Shown piece by piece: positions 44,733-53,628 of a stretch of DNA of 57,462 bases (position 1 is its first letter; each line of letters opens with the position of its first letter). The notes beneath the pieces were generated by a model. It was not told where the DNA came from, searched no databases, and was given only the letters and a program-made list of their open reading frames with translations. Position numbers and translations under genes: made by a program. Location: NCBI GenBank assembly GCA_017465465.1, contig JAFTWE010000045.1, forward strand, positions 1 to 57,462, written 5' to 3'. The DNA is from Clostridia bacterium. Its GTDB lineage: Bacteria > Bacillota > Clostridia > Oscillospirales > Acutalibacteraceae.

Positions 44733-45782
44733 ATGGAAAGAAAAATCACAAGACAGGTTAAAGTCGGCAATGTTTTAATCGGCGGCGGTGCTCCCGTCAG
44801 CGTTCAGTCAATGCTCAATAAGCCTGCTGAGGATATTGAAGCAGGCGTGAAGCAGGCTCTTGAATTGCAGAAGGCAGGTTGCCAGATTATAAGAAGTGCC
44901 GTCCCCGATAAAAATGCAGTTAAGCTCATTGCGGCTCTTAAAGAAAATTTATCAATTCCCGTTGTTGCAGATATTCACTTTGATTACCGTCTGGCTCTTG
45001 AATGTGCCGATGTGGGTGTTGATAAAATCCGCATAAACCCCGGCAACATCGGCTCTGATGACAGGGTTAAGGCAGTTGCCGATAAATGTAATGAAAAAAA
45101 CATTCCAATCAGAATCGGTGTAAACTCAGGCTCTGTTGAAAAAGAAATTCTTGCAAAATACGGTGCGCCGACTCCCGAAGCTTTGGTAGAAAGTGCGATG
45201 TATCACGCATCATTACTTAATAAATTTGATTTTGATGATATCGTTATTTCCATTAAATCATCAGATGTTGAAAATATGGTAAATGCCTACACCCTTGCAA
45301 GTGAAAAATGCGATTACCCCTTGCACCTTGGTGTTACCGAGGCAGGCACTTCGAGAATGGGTATTGTAAAATCAAGCGTTGGTATCGGCTCACTTCTTCT
45401 CAGAGGAATAGGTGACACAATCCGCGTTTCACTCACCGATGACCCTGTTAAAGAAATTTCTGCAGGATACGATATTTTAAAGGCAATCGGTCTTAAAAAG
45501 AATGCTGTGCAGATTGTGGCTTGCCCCACCTGCGGAAGAACTAAAATCGACCTTATCGGTCTTGCAAATCAGGTTGAAGCCGCACTTGAAAGTTGTGAAA
45601 AGCCAATCAAGGTTGCCGTTATGGGCTGCATTGTCAACGGACCCGGTGAAGCCAAGGAGGCTGACATCGGCGTTGCAGGCGGTGACGGATGCGGAATGCT
45701 CTTTAAAAAGGGCGAAATTTTAAGAAAAGTGCCTGAAAGTGAAATTGTTTCGGCACTCCTTGAAGAAATAGATAAGTTGTAA
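44733..45782 (+). CDS. ispG: 4-hydroxy-3-methylbut-2-en-1-yl diphosphate synthase
   Basis: The 349-residue iron-sulfur enzyme performs the penultimate MEP-pathway step. It has the TIM-barrel start VQSMLNKPAEDI, VADIHFDYRLAL, KIRINPGNIG (about 110-119), GVTEAGT and the cluster-binding C-terminus CPTCGRT (about 264-270) plus VMGCIVNGPGEAKEADIG. The three cysteines and the following Glu bind [4Fe-4S]. Reading follows rseP with almost no gap, so the operon supplies two isoprenoid steps (dxr, ispG) and the prenyl carrier (uppS). Confidence 0.96.
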   Translation: MERKITRQVKVGNVLIGGGAPVSVQSMLNKPAEDIEAGVKQALELQKAGCQIIRSAVPDKNAVKLIAALKENLSIPVVADIHFDYRLALECADVGVDKIRINPGNIGSDDRVKAVADKCNEKNIPIRIGVNSGSVEKEILAKYGAPTPEALVESAMYHASLLNKFDFDDIVISIKSSDVENMVNAYTLASEKCDYPLHLGVTEAGTSRMGIVKSSVGIGSLLLRGIGDTIRVSLTDDPVKEISAGYDILKAIGLKKNAVQIVACPTCGRTKIDLIGLANQVEAALESCEKPIKVAVMGCIVNGPGEAKEADIGVAGGDGCGMLFKKGEILRKVPESEIVSALLEEIDKL

Positions 45783-45795
45783 AAGAGGAAATATT

Positions 45796-48700
45796 ATGCA
45801 GGACGTTAAATTTTTATCGCTCTTTTCAGAGTGCTTAGATAAAAATTTATATGCAAAATTTGAAGATGCACAGGTTGCAACAATCAATGCGACCCTTGAA
45901 AGCCGTACAATCTCAATGGTTGTACGGTTCAGCCGCTTTATTTATAAAAAAGAATTTGATTCTGCTCTTTCTCAAATCAAGGCATATATGAGCCTTAACG
46001 AGATAAAAGCAGAATATTATTTTGAGCCTGAGCTTTTTGGTGAAGATTTTTTACCTGTTCTTGCTCACGATATAAAGGATACCTTCAGTGCAGGAGCCTC
46101 TTTCCTTGAAAATGCAGAATATCTTATTATAAATGACAGTATTAAAATCGTTTTGAAGCGTAACGGTAAGGACATTTTAAAGCAGTTGGGTGTTGACGAA
46201 TACATTGTTAAAACTGTTCGTCAGAAATTTTCAAAAGCTGTGAGTGTTCACATTGAGTCATCTTCTCAAAGCGCTGAGCTTGATGAAAAAAAAGCCCTTG
46301 AACAGCTTCAGAAGCAGGAGGCTTCAAAGGTTAAGCTCCCTAGTGAAAAGCCAAAGGCAGATGCACCCAAAAAGCCCAGCGAAAAGACCTTTGAAGATTT
46401 GCCCATTTCTCTTTCAAATGCCAAGCCCGTTTTCGGAAATCTTATTAAAGTAAAACCCAAGCCCATTGCAGAGGTTACTCCCGAGGACGGAACCGTTGTT
46501 GTCTGGGGTGATGTTTTCGGATTTGAAGCAAGGGAAACACGCGACGGCAAAAAGAATATTATTTCTTTTAATTTTACTGACTACACTTCATCTTATTCTG
46601 CAAAAATCTTCGGTGAAAAGGCAGTCTGCAAAGAGCTTCTTGAAAAAGTTAAAGACGGTGTAACGGTGCTTTTGCGCGGATTTGTTACTCACGACCCGTA
46701 TATGCGCTGTTATGTTATTGATACAAAAGCGGTTACGCTTATAGAAAAGCTTGATACCAGAAAAGATGATGCCGAGGAAAAACGAGTGGAGCTTCATCTT
46801 CATACAAATATGTCGTCAATGGACGGTATGTCAAGCGCCAAGGACTTAGTTTCCCGTGCGGCAAAGTGGGGGCATAAGGCAATAGCCATAACCGACCACG
46901 GTGTTGTTCAGGCATTCCCTGAGGCTATGAATACCGCCGACAAGGCAGGCATCAAAATCCTCTACGGTATGGAGGGCTATTTTGTTGACGACACCAAGGA
47001 AGAGGGTGTTGACCCTAAGGAAATTAAAAACACCTATCATCAGATTTTAATTGCTAAAAACAATGTAGGTCTTAAAAATCTTTATAAATTGATAACTGCA
47101 TCTAACCTGCAGTTTTACAAAAGACGCCCGAGAATTCCCAAAAGTATGCTTATTGAGCACCGCGAGGGTATTCTTGTGGGCAGCGCCTGTGAGGCAGGTG
47201 AGCTTTACCGAGCCATTGTTTTTGGTGAAAGTGAAGAAAGAATAATGGAAATTGCTGAATTTTATGATTACCTTGAAATTCAGCCCAACGGCAACAACGA
47301 ATTTATGATTAGAAGCCAGCGTGAAGAATATGCTGACATCACAACCGTTGCCGATATTGAAAACATAAACAGAAAAATTATTGCTATTGCCGATAAATTA
47401 GGCAAGCCTGTTGTTGCAACAGGTGACGTTCATTTCCTTGATAAAGGAGATGCAATTTTCCGTGAAATTCTTATGGCGGGTCAGGGCTTCCAGGATGCTT
47501 CACAGCAAGCTCCGTTGTTTCTTCGCACCACTCAGGAAATGCTTGATGAATTTGCATATCTTGGTGAAGAAACTGCAAAAGAGGTTGTTATTACCAACCC
47601 CAACAAAATTGCAGATATGTGTGAAAGAATACGCCCGATTCCTTACGGCACATTCCCGCCTGAAATTGAAGGCGCAGATGAAGAGCTGACGGAAATCTGC
47701 TGGCGCAGAACAAAGGAACAATACGGCGACCCGTTGCCCGAACTTATAAGCAAGCGCCTTGATAAAGAGCTTAAGTCAATTATTTCAAACGGCTTCGGTG
47801 TGCTTTATATGATTGCACAGAAGCTTGTTAAAAACTCTGAGGAGCACGGCTATTATGTCGGCTCACGAGGAAGTGTAGGTTCTTCTTTTGTTGCTCACGC
47901 GGCAGGTATTTCTGAGGTTAACCCTCTTCCTCCCCATTATGTTTGCCCAAAGTGTAAGCACAGTGAGTTCTTTACTGACGGCAGTGTGGGCTCAGGCTTT
48001 GATTTGCCGCCCAAGAATTGCCCGACCTGTGATGTGCTTATGATTCGTGAGGGCCACGATATTCCCTTTGAAACCTTCCTGGGCTTCAAAGGCGATAAGC
48101 AGCCCGATATTGACCTTAACTTCAGCGGTGAATATCAGTTTTATGCTCACCGCTATACCGAAACACTTTTCGGAATTACCCATACCTTCAAGGCGGGAAC
48201 AATCGGTACCCTTGCCGACAAAACTGCTTACGGCTTTGTTAAAAAATGGCTTGAGGAAAAGGGCAAGGTGCTTCACCGCGCAGAAGAGGACAGACTCACC
48301 CGCGGTTGCGTCGGCGTTAAGCGAACAACAGGTCAGCACCCCGGCGGAATGGTTGTTGTTCCCGGTGATATGGAGGCGGAGGATTTTACACCCATTCAGC
48401 ACCCCGCAGACGATGCGGATAAAGGGCTTCGCACCACTCACTTCGACTTCCACGCTTTGCACGATACAATTCTTAAGCTTGATAACCTTGGTCACGATGT
48501 TCCCACGATTTATAAGCATCTTGAAGATGCTACGGGAATTTCTGTTATGGATGCCGATGTGTGTGACCCGAAGGTTTATCAGCTTCTCACTTCTCCCGAG
48601 CCTTTGGGCGTAACCTGTGAGGATATCGACTGTGAAACAGGAACCCTGTCGCTCCCCGAATTGGGCACACCTTTTGTCCGTCAGATGCTCATTGACGCTC

Positions 48701-49545
48701 AGCCGAAGAATTTCTCCGATATGCTTCAGATTTCGGGTCTTTCTCACGGTACTGACGTATGGCTGGGTAACGCTCAGGATTTGATTAAAGACGGCACCTG
48801 TACCATTTCAGATGTTATCGGTACTCGTGACAGCATTATGGTTTACCTTATGCACAAGGGTCTTGAGCCTGATATGGCGTTTAAAATTATGGAAATTGTC
48901 CGTAAAGGTAACGCAACTAAGCTTTTGACCGAGGTCCATTTCAAGGCTATGAAGGACCACGGTGTTCCTCAATGGTATATTGATTCCTGTATGAAAATCA
49001 AATATATGTTCCCTAAGGCTCACGCGGCGGCTTATGTTATTGCCGCAATGCGCCTTGCCTGGTATAAAATCTATTATCCCAAAGAATACTATGCAACATA
49101 TATGACAGTTCGCGGTGAAGACCTTGACACCGTAGCCATTATGAACGGCAGAGATGCCGTTAAGGCTGTTATGAATGAAATCAAAGCCAAGGGTAATGAG
49201 GCTACCGCAAAGGAAGAAAATATGTATGTTGCAATGCAGGTTGTAAATGAAATGATGGTAAGAGGTGTTGAATTCTTGCCCGTTGATATTTACAAATCTG
49301 AGGCTACCGTCTATAAAATTGAAGACGGAAAAATCCGACTTCCGTTTTTGTCAATGGCAGGCACAGGTGAAAGCGCCGCCAAAGCCCTTGCCGAGGCAAA
49401 AAATGACGGTCAGGGTGAATATGCTTCTATTGAAGAGCTTCAGCAAAGAGCCGGCGTAAGTAAATCGGTTATTGAAACCCTGAGAACGGCAGGTGCATTG
49501 AAGGGACTTCCCGAAAGTGCGCAGATGAGTTTATTCGGATTTTAA
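45796..49545 (+). CDS. polC: PolC-type DNA polymerase III alpha subunit lacking the 3'-5' exonuclease domain
   Basis: The 1249-residue replicative polymerase is about 190 shorter than usual PolC (around 1430-1440). Order: N-terminal domain (1-200), OB fold (235-320), PHP domain (330-600), zinc finger CPKC...CPTC (718-743), palm with PDIDLNFSGEYQ (770-781) and AGTIGTLADKTAYGF, then fingers and C-terminal domain. In normal PolC a DnaQ-like exonuclease with an FDxETTG motif is inserted in the PHP domain. Here GMEGYFVDD (about 391-399) runs within about 12 residues into NTYHQILIAKN (about 410-420), and no exonuclease motif occurs anywhere. PHP metal ligands look intact: HLHTNMSSMDG, ITDHG, GMEG, TYHQ, GSACEAG, TGDVHF. 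AGAGGAAA precedes the ATG. Confidence 0.95.
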   Translation: MQDVKFLSLFSECLDKNLYAKFEDAQVATINATLESRTISMVVRFSRFIYKKEFDSALSQIKAYMSLNEIKAEYYFEPELFGEDFLPVLAHDIKDTFSAGASFLENAEYLIINDSIKIVLKRNGKDILKQLGVDEYIVKTVRQKFSKAVSVHIESSSQSAELDEKKALEQLQKQEASKVKLPSEKPKADAPKKPSEKTFEDLPISLSNAKPVFGNLIKVKPKPIAEVTPEDGTVVVWGDVFGFEARETRDGKKNIISFNFTDYTSSYSAKIFGEKAVCKELLEKVKDGVTVLLRGFVTHDPYMRCYVIDTKAVTLIEKLDTRKDDAEEKRVELHLHTNMSSMDGMSSAKDLVSRAAKWGHKAIAITDHGVVQAFPEAMNTADKAGIKILYGMEGYFVDDTKEEGVDPKEIKNTYHQILIAKNNVGLKNLYKLITASNLQFYKRRPRIPKSMLIEHREGILVGSACEAGELYRAIVFGESEERIMEIAEFYDYLEIQPNGNNEFMIRSQREEYADITTVADIENINRKIIAIADKLGKPVVATGDVHFLDKGDAIFREILMAGQGFQDASQQAPLFLRTTQEMLDEFAYLGEETAKEVVITNPNKIADMCERIRPIPYGTFPPEIEGADEELTEICWRRTKEQYGDPLPELISKRLDKELKSIISNGFGVLYMIAQKLVKNSEEHGYYVGSRGSVGSSFVAHAAGISEVNPLPPHYVCPKCKHSEFFTDGSVGSGFDLPPKNCPTCDVLMIREGHDIPFETFLGFKGDKQPDIDLNFSGEYQFYAHRYTETLFGITHTFKAGTIGTLADKTAYGFVKKWLEEKGKVLHRAEEDRLTRGCVGVKRTTGQHPGGMVVVPGDMEAEDFTPIQHPADDADKGLRTTHFDFHALHDTILKLDNLGHDVPTIYKHLEDATGISVMDADVCDPKVYQLLTSPEPLGVTCEDIDCETGTLSLPELGTPFVRQMLIDAQPKNFSDMLQISGLSHGTDVWLGNAQDLIKDGTCTISDVIGTRDSIMVYLMHKGLEPDMAFKIMEIVRKGNATKLLTEVHFKAMKDHGVPQWYIDSCMKIKYMFPKAHAAAYVIAAMRLAWYKIYYPKEYYATYMTVRGEDLDTVAIMNGRDAVKAVMNEIKAKGNEATAKEENMYVAMQVVNEMMVRGVEFLPVDIYKSEATVYKIEDGKIRLPFLSMAGTGESAAKALAEAKNDGQGEYASIEELQQRAGVSKSVIETLRTAGALKGLPESAQMSLFGF

Positions 49546-49552
49546 TTTAACC

Positions 49553-49581
49553 TTGATTTATTACATATATGAGTGTATAAT
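49553..49581 (+). promoter_or_regulatory. Promoter of the M20 peptidase operon
   Basis: TTGATT (49553-49558), a 17-base spacer and TATAAT (49576-49581) in the 71-base gap after polC. Confidence 0.65.
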
Positions 49582-49616
49582 AAATCTGTTAATTTGTTAA
49601 CAAAAGGAGTAATATT

Positions 49617-51092
49617 ATGGAAATTTTGTTAATTGTTCTTGCAGTTATTGCTGTTTTGATTATCATCACTGCAATCCGTGCTGCAAAATTTGTTCCCGAA
49701 AAGAAAGAACGCCCCGAAATGCCTGAAGAAAAGGTAGATTTTGAGCGAGTTCAGAAAAATCTTTCTAAAGCTATTCAGTGCAAAACTGTTTCTCACGATG
49801 ACCCATCTTTAACCGATTGGTCAGAGTTTGAAAAGTTCCACGCTTTTCTCGAAGAAGCTTATCCAATGATTCACAAAAACCTCAAAAAAGAGGTTATCTC
49901 AGCCGCCAGCCTTGTTTTCAGATGGGAAGGTAAAAATCCCGAACTTGAGCCCATGGCTCTTCTTGCTCATCAGGATGTTGTTCCCGTTACAGCAGGCACA
50001 GAGGGCGACTGGAAGCACGACCCCTTTGAAGGTCACAATGACGGTGAATATATCTGGGGCCGCGGCACGGTTGATATGAAAAACCACCTTATCTGCGTTA
50101 TGGAAGCAGTTGAAACTCTTCTTGAAGAAGGTTTTCAGCCTGAAAGAGATGTATATCTCTGCTTCGGTCACAATGAAGAGGTTGTGTGCGCCAATGACCC
50201 CGGTGCAAGTGCAATAGTTGAAACCCTCAAGAGCAGAGGCATCCGCCTTGACAGCGTTCTTGACGAGGGCGGTGCAATTATTTCACTTGATATGAAAGGC
50301 ATCATCAAAACAAACATTCTTGCTATCGGTATGGCTGAAAAGGGCTATTGCGATTTCAAGATTACCGTCACCGATAAGGGCGGTCACTCTTCACAGGCTC
50401 CTGACCATAACGGCCTTGGTAAGCTTGCAAACACAATTCTTGATATTGAAAACAATCAGTTCAAAATCAAGCTCCTTCCCTTTATTTACACTCTTCTTGA
50501 GCGCGTGGGTAAAACTGCATCTTTCCCTGCCCGTATGATTATGTGTAACTATAAGCTTTTCGGTCCGTTGCTTAAGTTCCTCGGCAAGAGAATTCCTTTC
50601 CTTGCCTGCCTTGTGCGTACGGTTACTGCAGTTACAATGTGCGAGGGTAGCCCTGCTCCCAATGTTCTTCCTCAGAGAGCAAGCACAACCGTTAACTTCC
50701 GCCCCATTTTTGGTGAAACTTCAAAGGATGTTGAAGCACACCTTCGCAAGGTTATCAGATATAAGGATGCAGAAATCGAATGCCTGAGAGCTAAAGAGCC
50801 TTCAAGATTTTCTCCCACAGATTCAAGAGCCTTCAATGCTATTGAAACAGTTGCAGGCTCAATGTTTACTGATAAGGCAGTTGCAGTTGTTCCTTACCTT
50901 GTTATGGGCGGTACAGATGCTTATTTCTACGAGGCTATCAGTGAAAATGTTTTGCGCTTTGCTCCTTTCAACCTTTCAGTTGAGCTTATCGCAACCTCTC
51001 ACGGAACAAACGAGCGTTGCCCAATCGCTGTTCTTAAAGACGGCGTAGCATTCTTCAAATCGTATATTCGTCAGGTTTCTAAGGAAAGCTAA
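49617..51092 (+). CDS. M20-family metallopeptidase (carboxypeptidase S/PM20D1-like), membrane-anchored
   Basis: The 491-residue protein has one N-terminal membrane helix (about 2-22), then the M20 catalytic core: LLAHQDVVPV (zinc His/Asp, about 119-128), GRGTVDMKNHL (bridging Asp), FGHNEEV (catalytic Glu) and GGTDAYFY. A bacterial dimerisation domain is inserted at about 240-370. Relatives in this long subfamily remove C-terminal residues or hydrolyse N-acyl amino acids. AAAGGAG precedes the ATG. The next gene follows by 13 bases and may be co-transcribed. Confidence 0.88.
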   Translation: MEILLIVLAVIAVLIIITAIRAAKFVPEKKERPEMPEEKVDFERVQKNLSKAIQCKTVSHDDPSLTDWSEFEKFHAFLEEAYPMIHKNLKKEVISAASLVFRWEGKNPELEPMALLAHQDVVPVTAGTEGDWKHDPFEGHNDGEYIWGRGTVDMKNHLICVMEAVETLLEEGFQPERDVYLCFGHNEEVVCANDPGASAIVETLKSRGIRLDSVLDEGGAIISLDMKGIIKTNILAIGMAEKGYCDFKITVTDKGGHSSQAPDHNGLGKLANTILDIENNQFKIKLLPFIYTLLERVGKTASFPARMIMCNYKLFGPLLKFLGKRIPFLACLVRTVTAVTMCEGSPAPNVLPQRASTTVNFRPIFGETSKDVEAHLRKVIRYKDAEIECLRAKEPSRFSPTDSRAFNAIETVAGSMFTDKAVAVVPYLVMGGTDAYFYEAISENVLRFAPFNLSVELIATSHGTNERCPIAVLKDGVAFFKSYIRQVSKES

Positions 51093-51105
51093 AGAGGAAT
51101 AAAAT

Positions 51106-51810
51106 ATGAAAAAGTATGTTGCTGCTTTTGCAGCTCTTGCAGTTGTAGGCGCTGTAGGTGTGATGTATGTCAACGAAAAAATGGACACCGACACACCTGA
51201 CGAGCAGACCACAGCTTCAACAACATCCTATGTTCAGTCAGATGACAGCTATACCCAAAGCGGTGTAGCTGTTAATAATGATGTAACCCCCAGCAGTACC
51301 ACCGAAAGCACAACAGAAAAACAGCAGGAATATACCTTTGACGCTGAAATTTTTGCTGTTGCAGGTGTAAATGTTACTCTTAATGTTGATAAAAACAGCG
51401 ATGTTGCAAAATCTGCAAGCAAGGTTGTAGTCAACTTTGATAATATTGAAGTAGTCGATTCCAAGGGCAATAAGATTAAGCACGATGATGTTGCAAACTT
51501 TAAAAATGCCACCGTTACCTATGACGGCAAGGTTAAGGAAACTTACCCTGCACAGGTTGAGGCTTCTAAAATTGTGCTTAAAAACAGAACGGACTGCAAT
51601 GTGTATTTCTGCCTTCCCGACGGTGAGGTTATCGACACAGTGCGTGTTCCCGTGGGCTCAACGCTTGAATCGGCTGATATGCCAAATGCAGGCGCATATT
51701 GTGATGACGGCTATCATTTTGAAGGCTGGACTTTAAACGGTGAAACCGTTTACGGTGTTGCAGATATTGATAAAAGTGTGTCATTAGTTGCTAAAATTAG
51801 GAAAGACTAA
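51106..51810 (+). CDS. Secreted or anchored protein with a Listeria-Bacteroides repeat
   Basis: The 234-residue protein has an N-terminal hydrophobic segment (about 4-20), a Thr/Ser-rich linker (about 25-70), an unrecognised middle beta domain (about 75-180) and a C-terminal InlB-type B repeat (GYHFEGWTLNGETVYGVADI, about 205-224). Such repeats are common in extracellular adhesins and ligand-binding proteins. Uncleaved, the first segment could anchor it; there is no sortase motif. AGAGGAA precedes the ATG. Its function is unknown. It follows the M20 peptidase by 13 bases. Confidence 0.75.
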   Translation: MKKYVAAFAALAVVGAVGVMYVNEKMDTDTPDEQTTASTTSYVQSDDSYTQSGVAVNNDVTPSSTTESTTEKQQEYTFDAEIFAVAGVNVTLNVDKNSDVAKSASKVVVNFDNIEVVDSKGNKIKHDDVANFKNATVTYDGKVKETYPAQVEASKIVLKNRTDCNVYFCLPDGEVIDTVRVPVGSTLESADMPNAGAYCDDGYHFEGWTLNGETVYGVADIDKSVSLVAKIRKD

Positions 51811-51855
51811 CAAAAAAACCGCTGTCCGATATAGCCTTTTCTATATTGTTTACTA

Positions 51856-51884
51856 TTGAATCGGGTAGCAATGTGTTGTATAAT
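51856..51884 (+). promoter_or_regulatory. Promoter of the iscS-iscU cluster
   Basis: TTGAAT (51856-51861), a 17-base spacer and TATAAT (51879-51884). The predicted start near 51891 falls inside the palindrome at 51883-51905. Confidence 0.7.
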
Positions 51885-51905
51885 ACCTACTGACGAGATA
51901 GGTAT
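51883..51905 (+). promoter_or_regulatory. IscR/Rrf2-like operator palindrome
   Basis: ATACCTA, 9 bases, TAGGTAT: a perfect 7-bp inverted repeat overlapping the -10 element and the start site. The half-sites fit the outer ATASYY/RRSTAT of the type 1 IscR consensus, though the total length is 23 rather than 25 bases. A second, weaker repeat GTATA...TATAC lies at 51902-51918. No rrf2/iscR gene is in the window. Confidence 0.5.
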
Positions 51906-51958
51906 AATTTGTCTATACTTTAAGATATATAGTTTTTGAAAGTCAGGCGATTGTAAAA

Positions 51959-53155
51959 ATGAAAACAGTTTATGTTGATAATGCGGCAACCACCGCAATG
52001 TGCCCTGAGGCAATAAAGGCTATGACGGATTGTATGTCAGGCGTTTACGGTAATGCTTCAAGCCTTCACCATATCGGTCAGGAGGCGGCAGAGGTTCTTT
52101 TTCAGGCAAGGCAGGATATTGCCGATTGCCTTAATGCTGATGTTAATGAAATTTATTTCACATCAGGCGGAACTGAGGCTGACAACTGGGCAATCCGCAA
52201 TGCCGCAAGATTGGGCAGTAAAAAGAATAAAAACCATATTATTTCAACAGCTTTTGAGCATCACGCAGTTTTGCATACCCTCAAAAAGCTTGAAAAAGAG
52301 GGCTTTGAGGTAACTTATCTTGAAGTTAGCGCTGATGGTTATGTTACTCCCGAGCAAGTTGAAAATGCAATTAAGGCTGAAACCTGCCTTGTTACCATTA
52401 TGTATGCCAATAATGAAATCGGCACTGTTCAGCCCGTTAAAGAAATCGGTCAGGTTTGCCGTGAAAAAGGCATTTTGTTCCACACAGACGCTGTTCAGGC
52501 GGTTGGTCATATTGCTATTGATGTAAATGAGCAGAATATTGATATGCTCTCACTTTCAGGTCATAAATTCCACGGTCCAAAGGGTGTTGGTGCTCTTTAT
52601 TGCAAGAAGGGTATATCACTCCTTGGCATTATGCAGGGCGGCGCACAGGAAAAGAATAAGCGCCCCGGCACCGAGAATCTTCCTGCTGTTGCAGGTATGG
52701 CGGCGGCTCTTAAAAAGGCTTGCGCCGAGCTCGACAAAAATTCAGCATACATCAGCTCATTGAGAGATAAAATTATAGACGGAATTCTTCCCGTTGTTCC
52801 GCGAGCAAGGCTCAACGGCGGCAGGGATGCACGGCTTCCAGGAAATGTAAGCTTCTGCTTTGAGGGTATTGAGGGCGAGTCACTTCTTCTTTATCTTGAT
52901 TTAAAGGGAATTTGCGGCTCATCAGGCTCTGCCTGCACTTCAGGCTCTCTTGACCCGAGCCATGTTCTTCTTGCATTGGGCCTACCGCATGAAATTGCTC
53001 ATGGCTCATTGAGAATTTCTTTGAGTGAATATAACACTATGGAGGAAGCTGAATATATTATTGAAGAGCTTCCCAAGGTGGTTAACAGATTGCGCGATAT
53101 GTCCCCTGTATGGGAGCGTATTATGAAGGAGGAAAGCGAAAATGGCATACAGTAA
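51959..53155 (+). CDS. Cysteine desulfurase (NifS/IscS type)
   Basis: The 398-residue PLP enzyme takes sulfur from cysteine for Fe-S clusters and tRNA thiolation. It has VYVDNAATTAMCPEA at the N-terminus, the FTSGGTEADNWAI segment, AFEHHAVLHTL, HTDAVQAVGH, the PLP lysine in LSGHKFHGPKGVGAL (about 200-214) and the long active loop GSSGSACTSGSLDPSHVL with the persulfide Cys (about 325). The promoter and operator lie just upstream. The ribosome binding site is poor (GGCGA). Its end overlaps the iscU-like gene by 14 bases. Confidence 0.95.
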   Translation: MKTVYVDNAATTAMCPEAIKAMTDCMSGVYGNASSLHHIGQEAAEVLFQARQDIADCLNADVNEIYFTSGGTEADNWAIRNAARLGSKKNKNHIISTAFEHHAVLHTLKKLEKEGFEVTYLEVSADGYVTPEQVENAIKAETCLVTIMYANNEIGTVQPVKEIGQVCREKGILFHTDAVQAVGHIAIDVNEQNIDMLSLSGHKFHGPKGVGALYCKKGISLLGIMQGGAQEKNKRPGTENLPAVAGMAAALKKACAELDKNSAYISSLRDKIIDGILPVVPRARLNGGRDARLPGNVSFCFEGIEGESLLLYLDLKGICGSSGSACTSGSLDPSHVLLALGLPHEIAHGSLRISLSEYNTMEEAEYIIEELPKVVNRLRDMSPVWERIMKEESENGIQ

Positions 53156-53579
53156 AAAGGTTATGGACCATTTTGAAAATCCGAGAAATCTCGGTAAAAT
53201 GGACGACGCAGACGGCGTTGGCGAGGTTGGCAACGCAAAATGCGGCGACATTATGAAAATATATCTTAAAATTAACGACGGTATAATTACCGATGTTAAG
53301 TTCAATACATTCGGCTGTGCTTCTGCTATTGCAACAAGCTCAATGGCAACAGAGCTTATCAAGGGTCAGAAGGTTGAAGATGCCCTTGAACTCAGCAACA
53401 AAGCAGTTGTTGAAGCCCTTGACGGACTTCCACCCGCAAAAATTCATTGCTCAGTGCTTGCAGAAGAAGCAGTCAAGGCCGCTATTGCCGATTATTACAC
53501 CAAAAACGGAATAGAGCTTGACCCTGCAATTTTCGGCTCATGCTCAGGCGGTTGCGACCATTGTGACCATTGCGGTTAA
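53142..53579 (+). CDS. Iron-sulfur cluster scaffold protein (IscU/NifU N-terminal type)
   Basis: The 145-residue scaffold builds clusters from sulfur supplied by the neighbouring desulfurase. It keeps the three cluster cysteines in GNAKCGDIMKIYL, NTFGCASAIATSSMATELI and KIHCSVLAEEAVKAAI. It ends in a Cys/His-rich tail (GSCSGGCDHCDHCG, about 131-144), an extra metal-binding-like extension. AAGGAGG precedes the ATG within the end of the desulfurase gene, so translation is coupled. A terminator-like hairpin follows. Confidence 0.93.
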   Translation: MAYSKKVMDHFENPRNLGKMDDADGVGEVGNAKCGDIMKIYLKINDGIITDVKFNTFGCASAIATSSMATELIKGQKVEDALELSNKAVVEALDGLPPAKIHCSVLAEEAVKAAIADYYTKNGIELDPAIFGSCSGGCDHCDHCG

Positions 53580-53585
53580 TTTTAA

Positions 53586-53615
53586 GGGACGATTTTAAAT
53601 CGTCCCATATTTTTT
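53586..53615 (+). terminator. Palindromic terminator-like hairpin between iscU and mnmA
   Basis: GGGACGATTT/AAATCGTCCC (53586-53606) followed by ATATTTTTT. It may reduce read-through into mnmA. Confidence 0.65.
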
Positions 53616-53628
53616 AGGTGAAAAAGAT

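Noticed and set aside
47992..48747. Long open frame antisense to polC
   Set aside because: It lies opposite conserved PolC motifs, has low-complexity hydrophobic/basic content and no plausible start signal.
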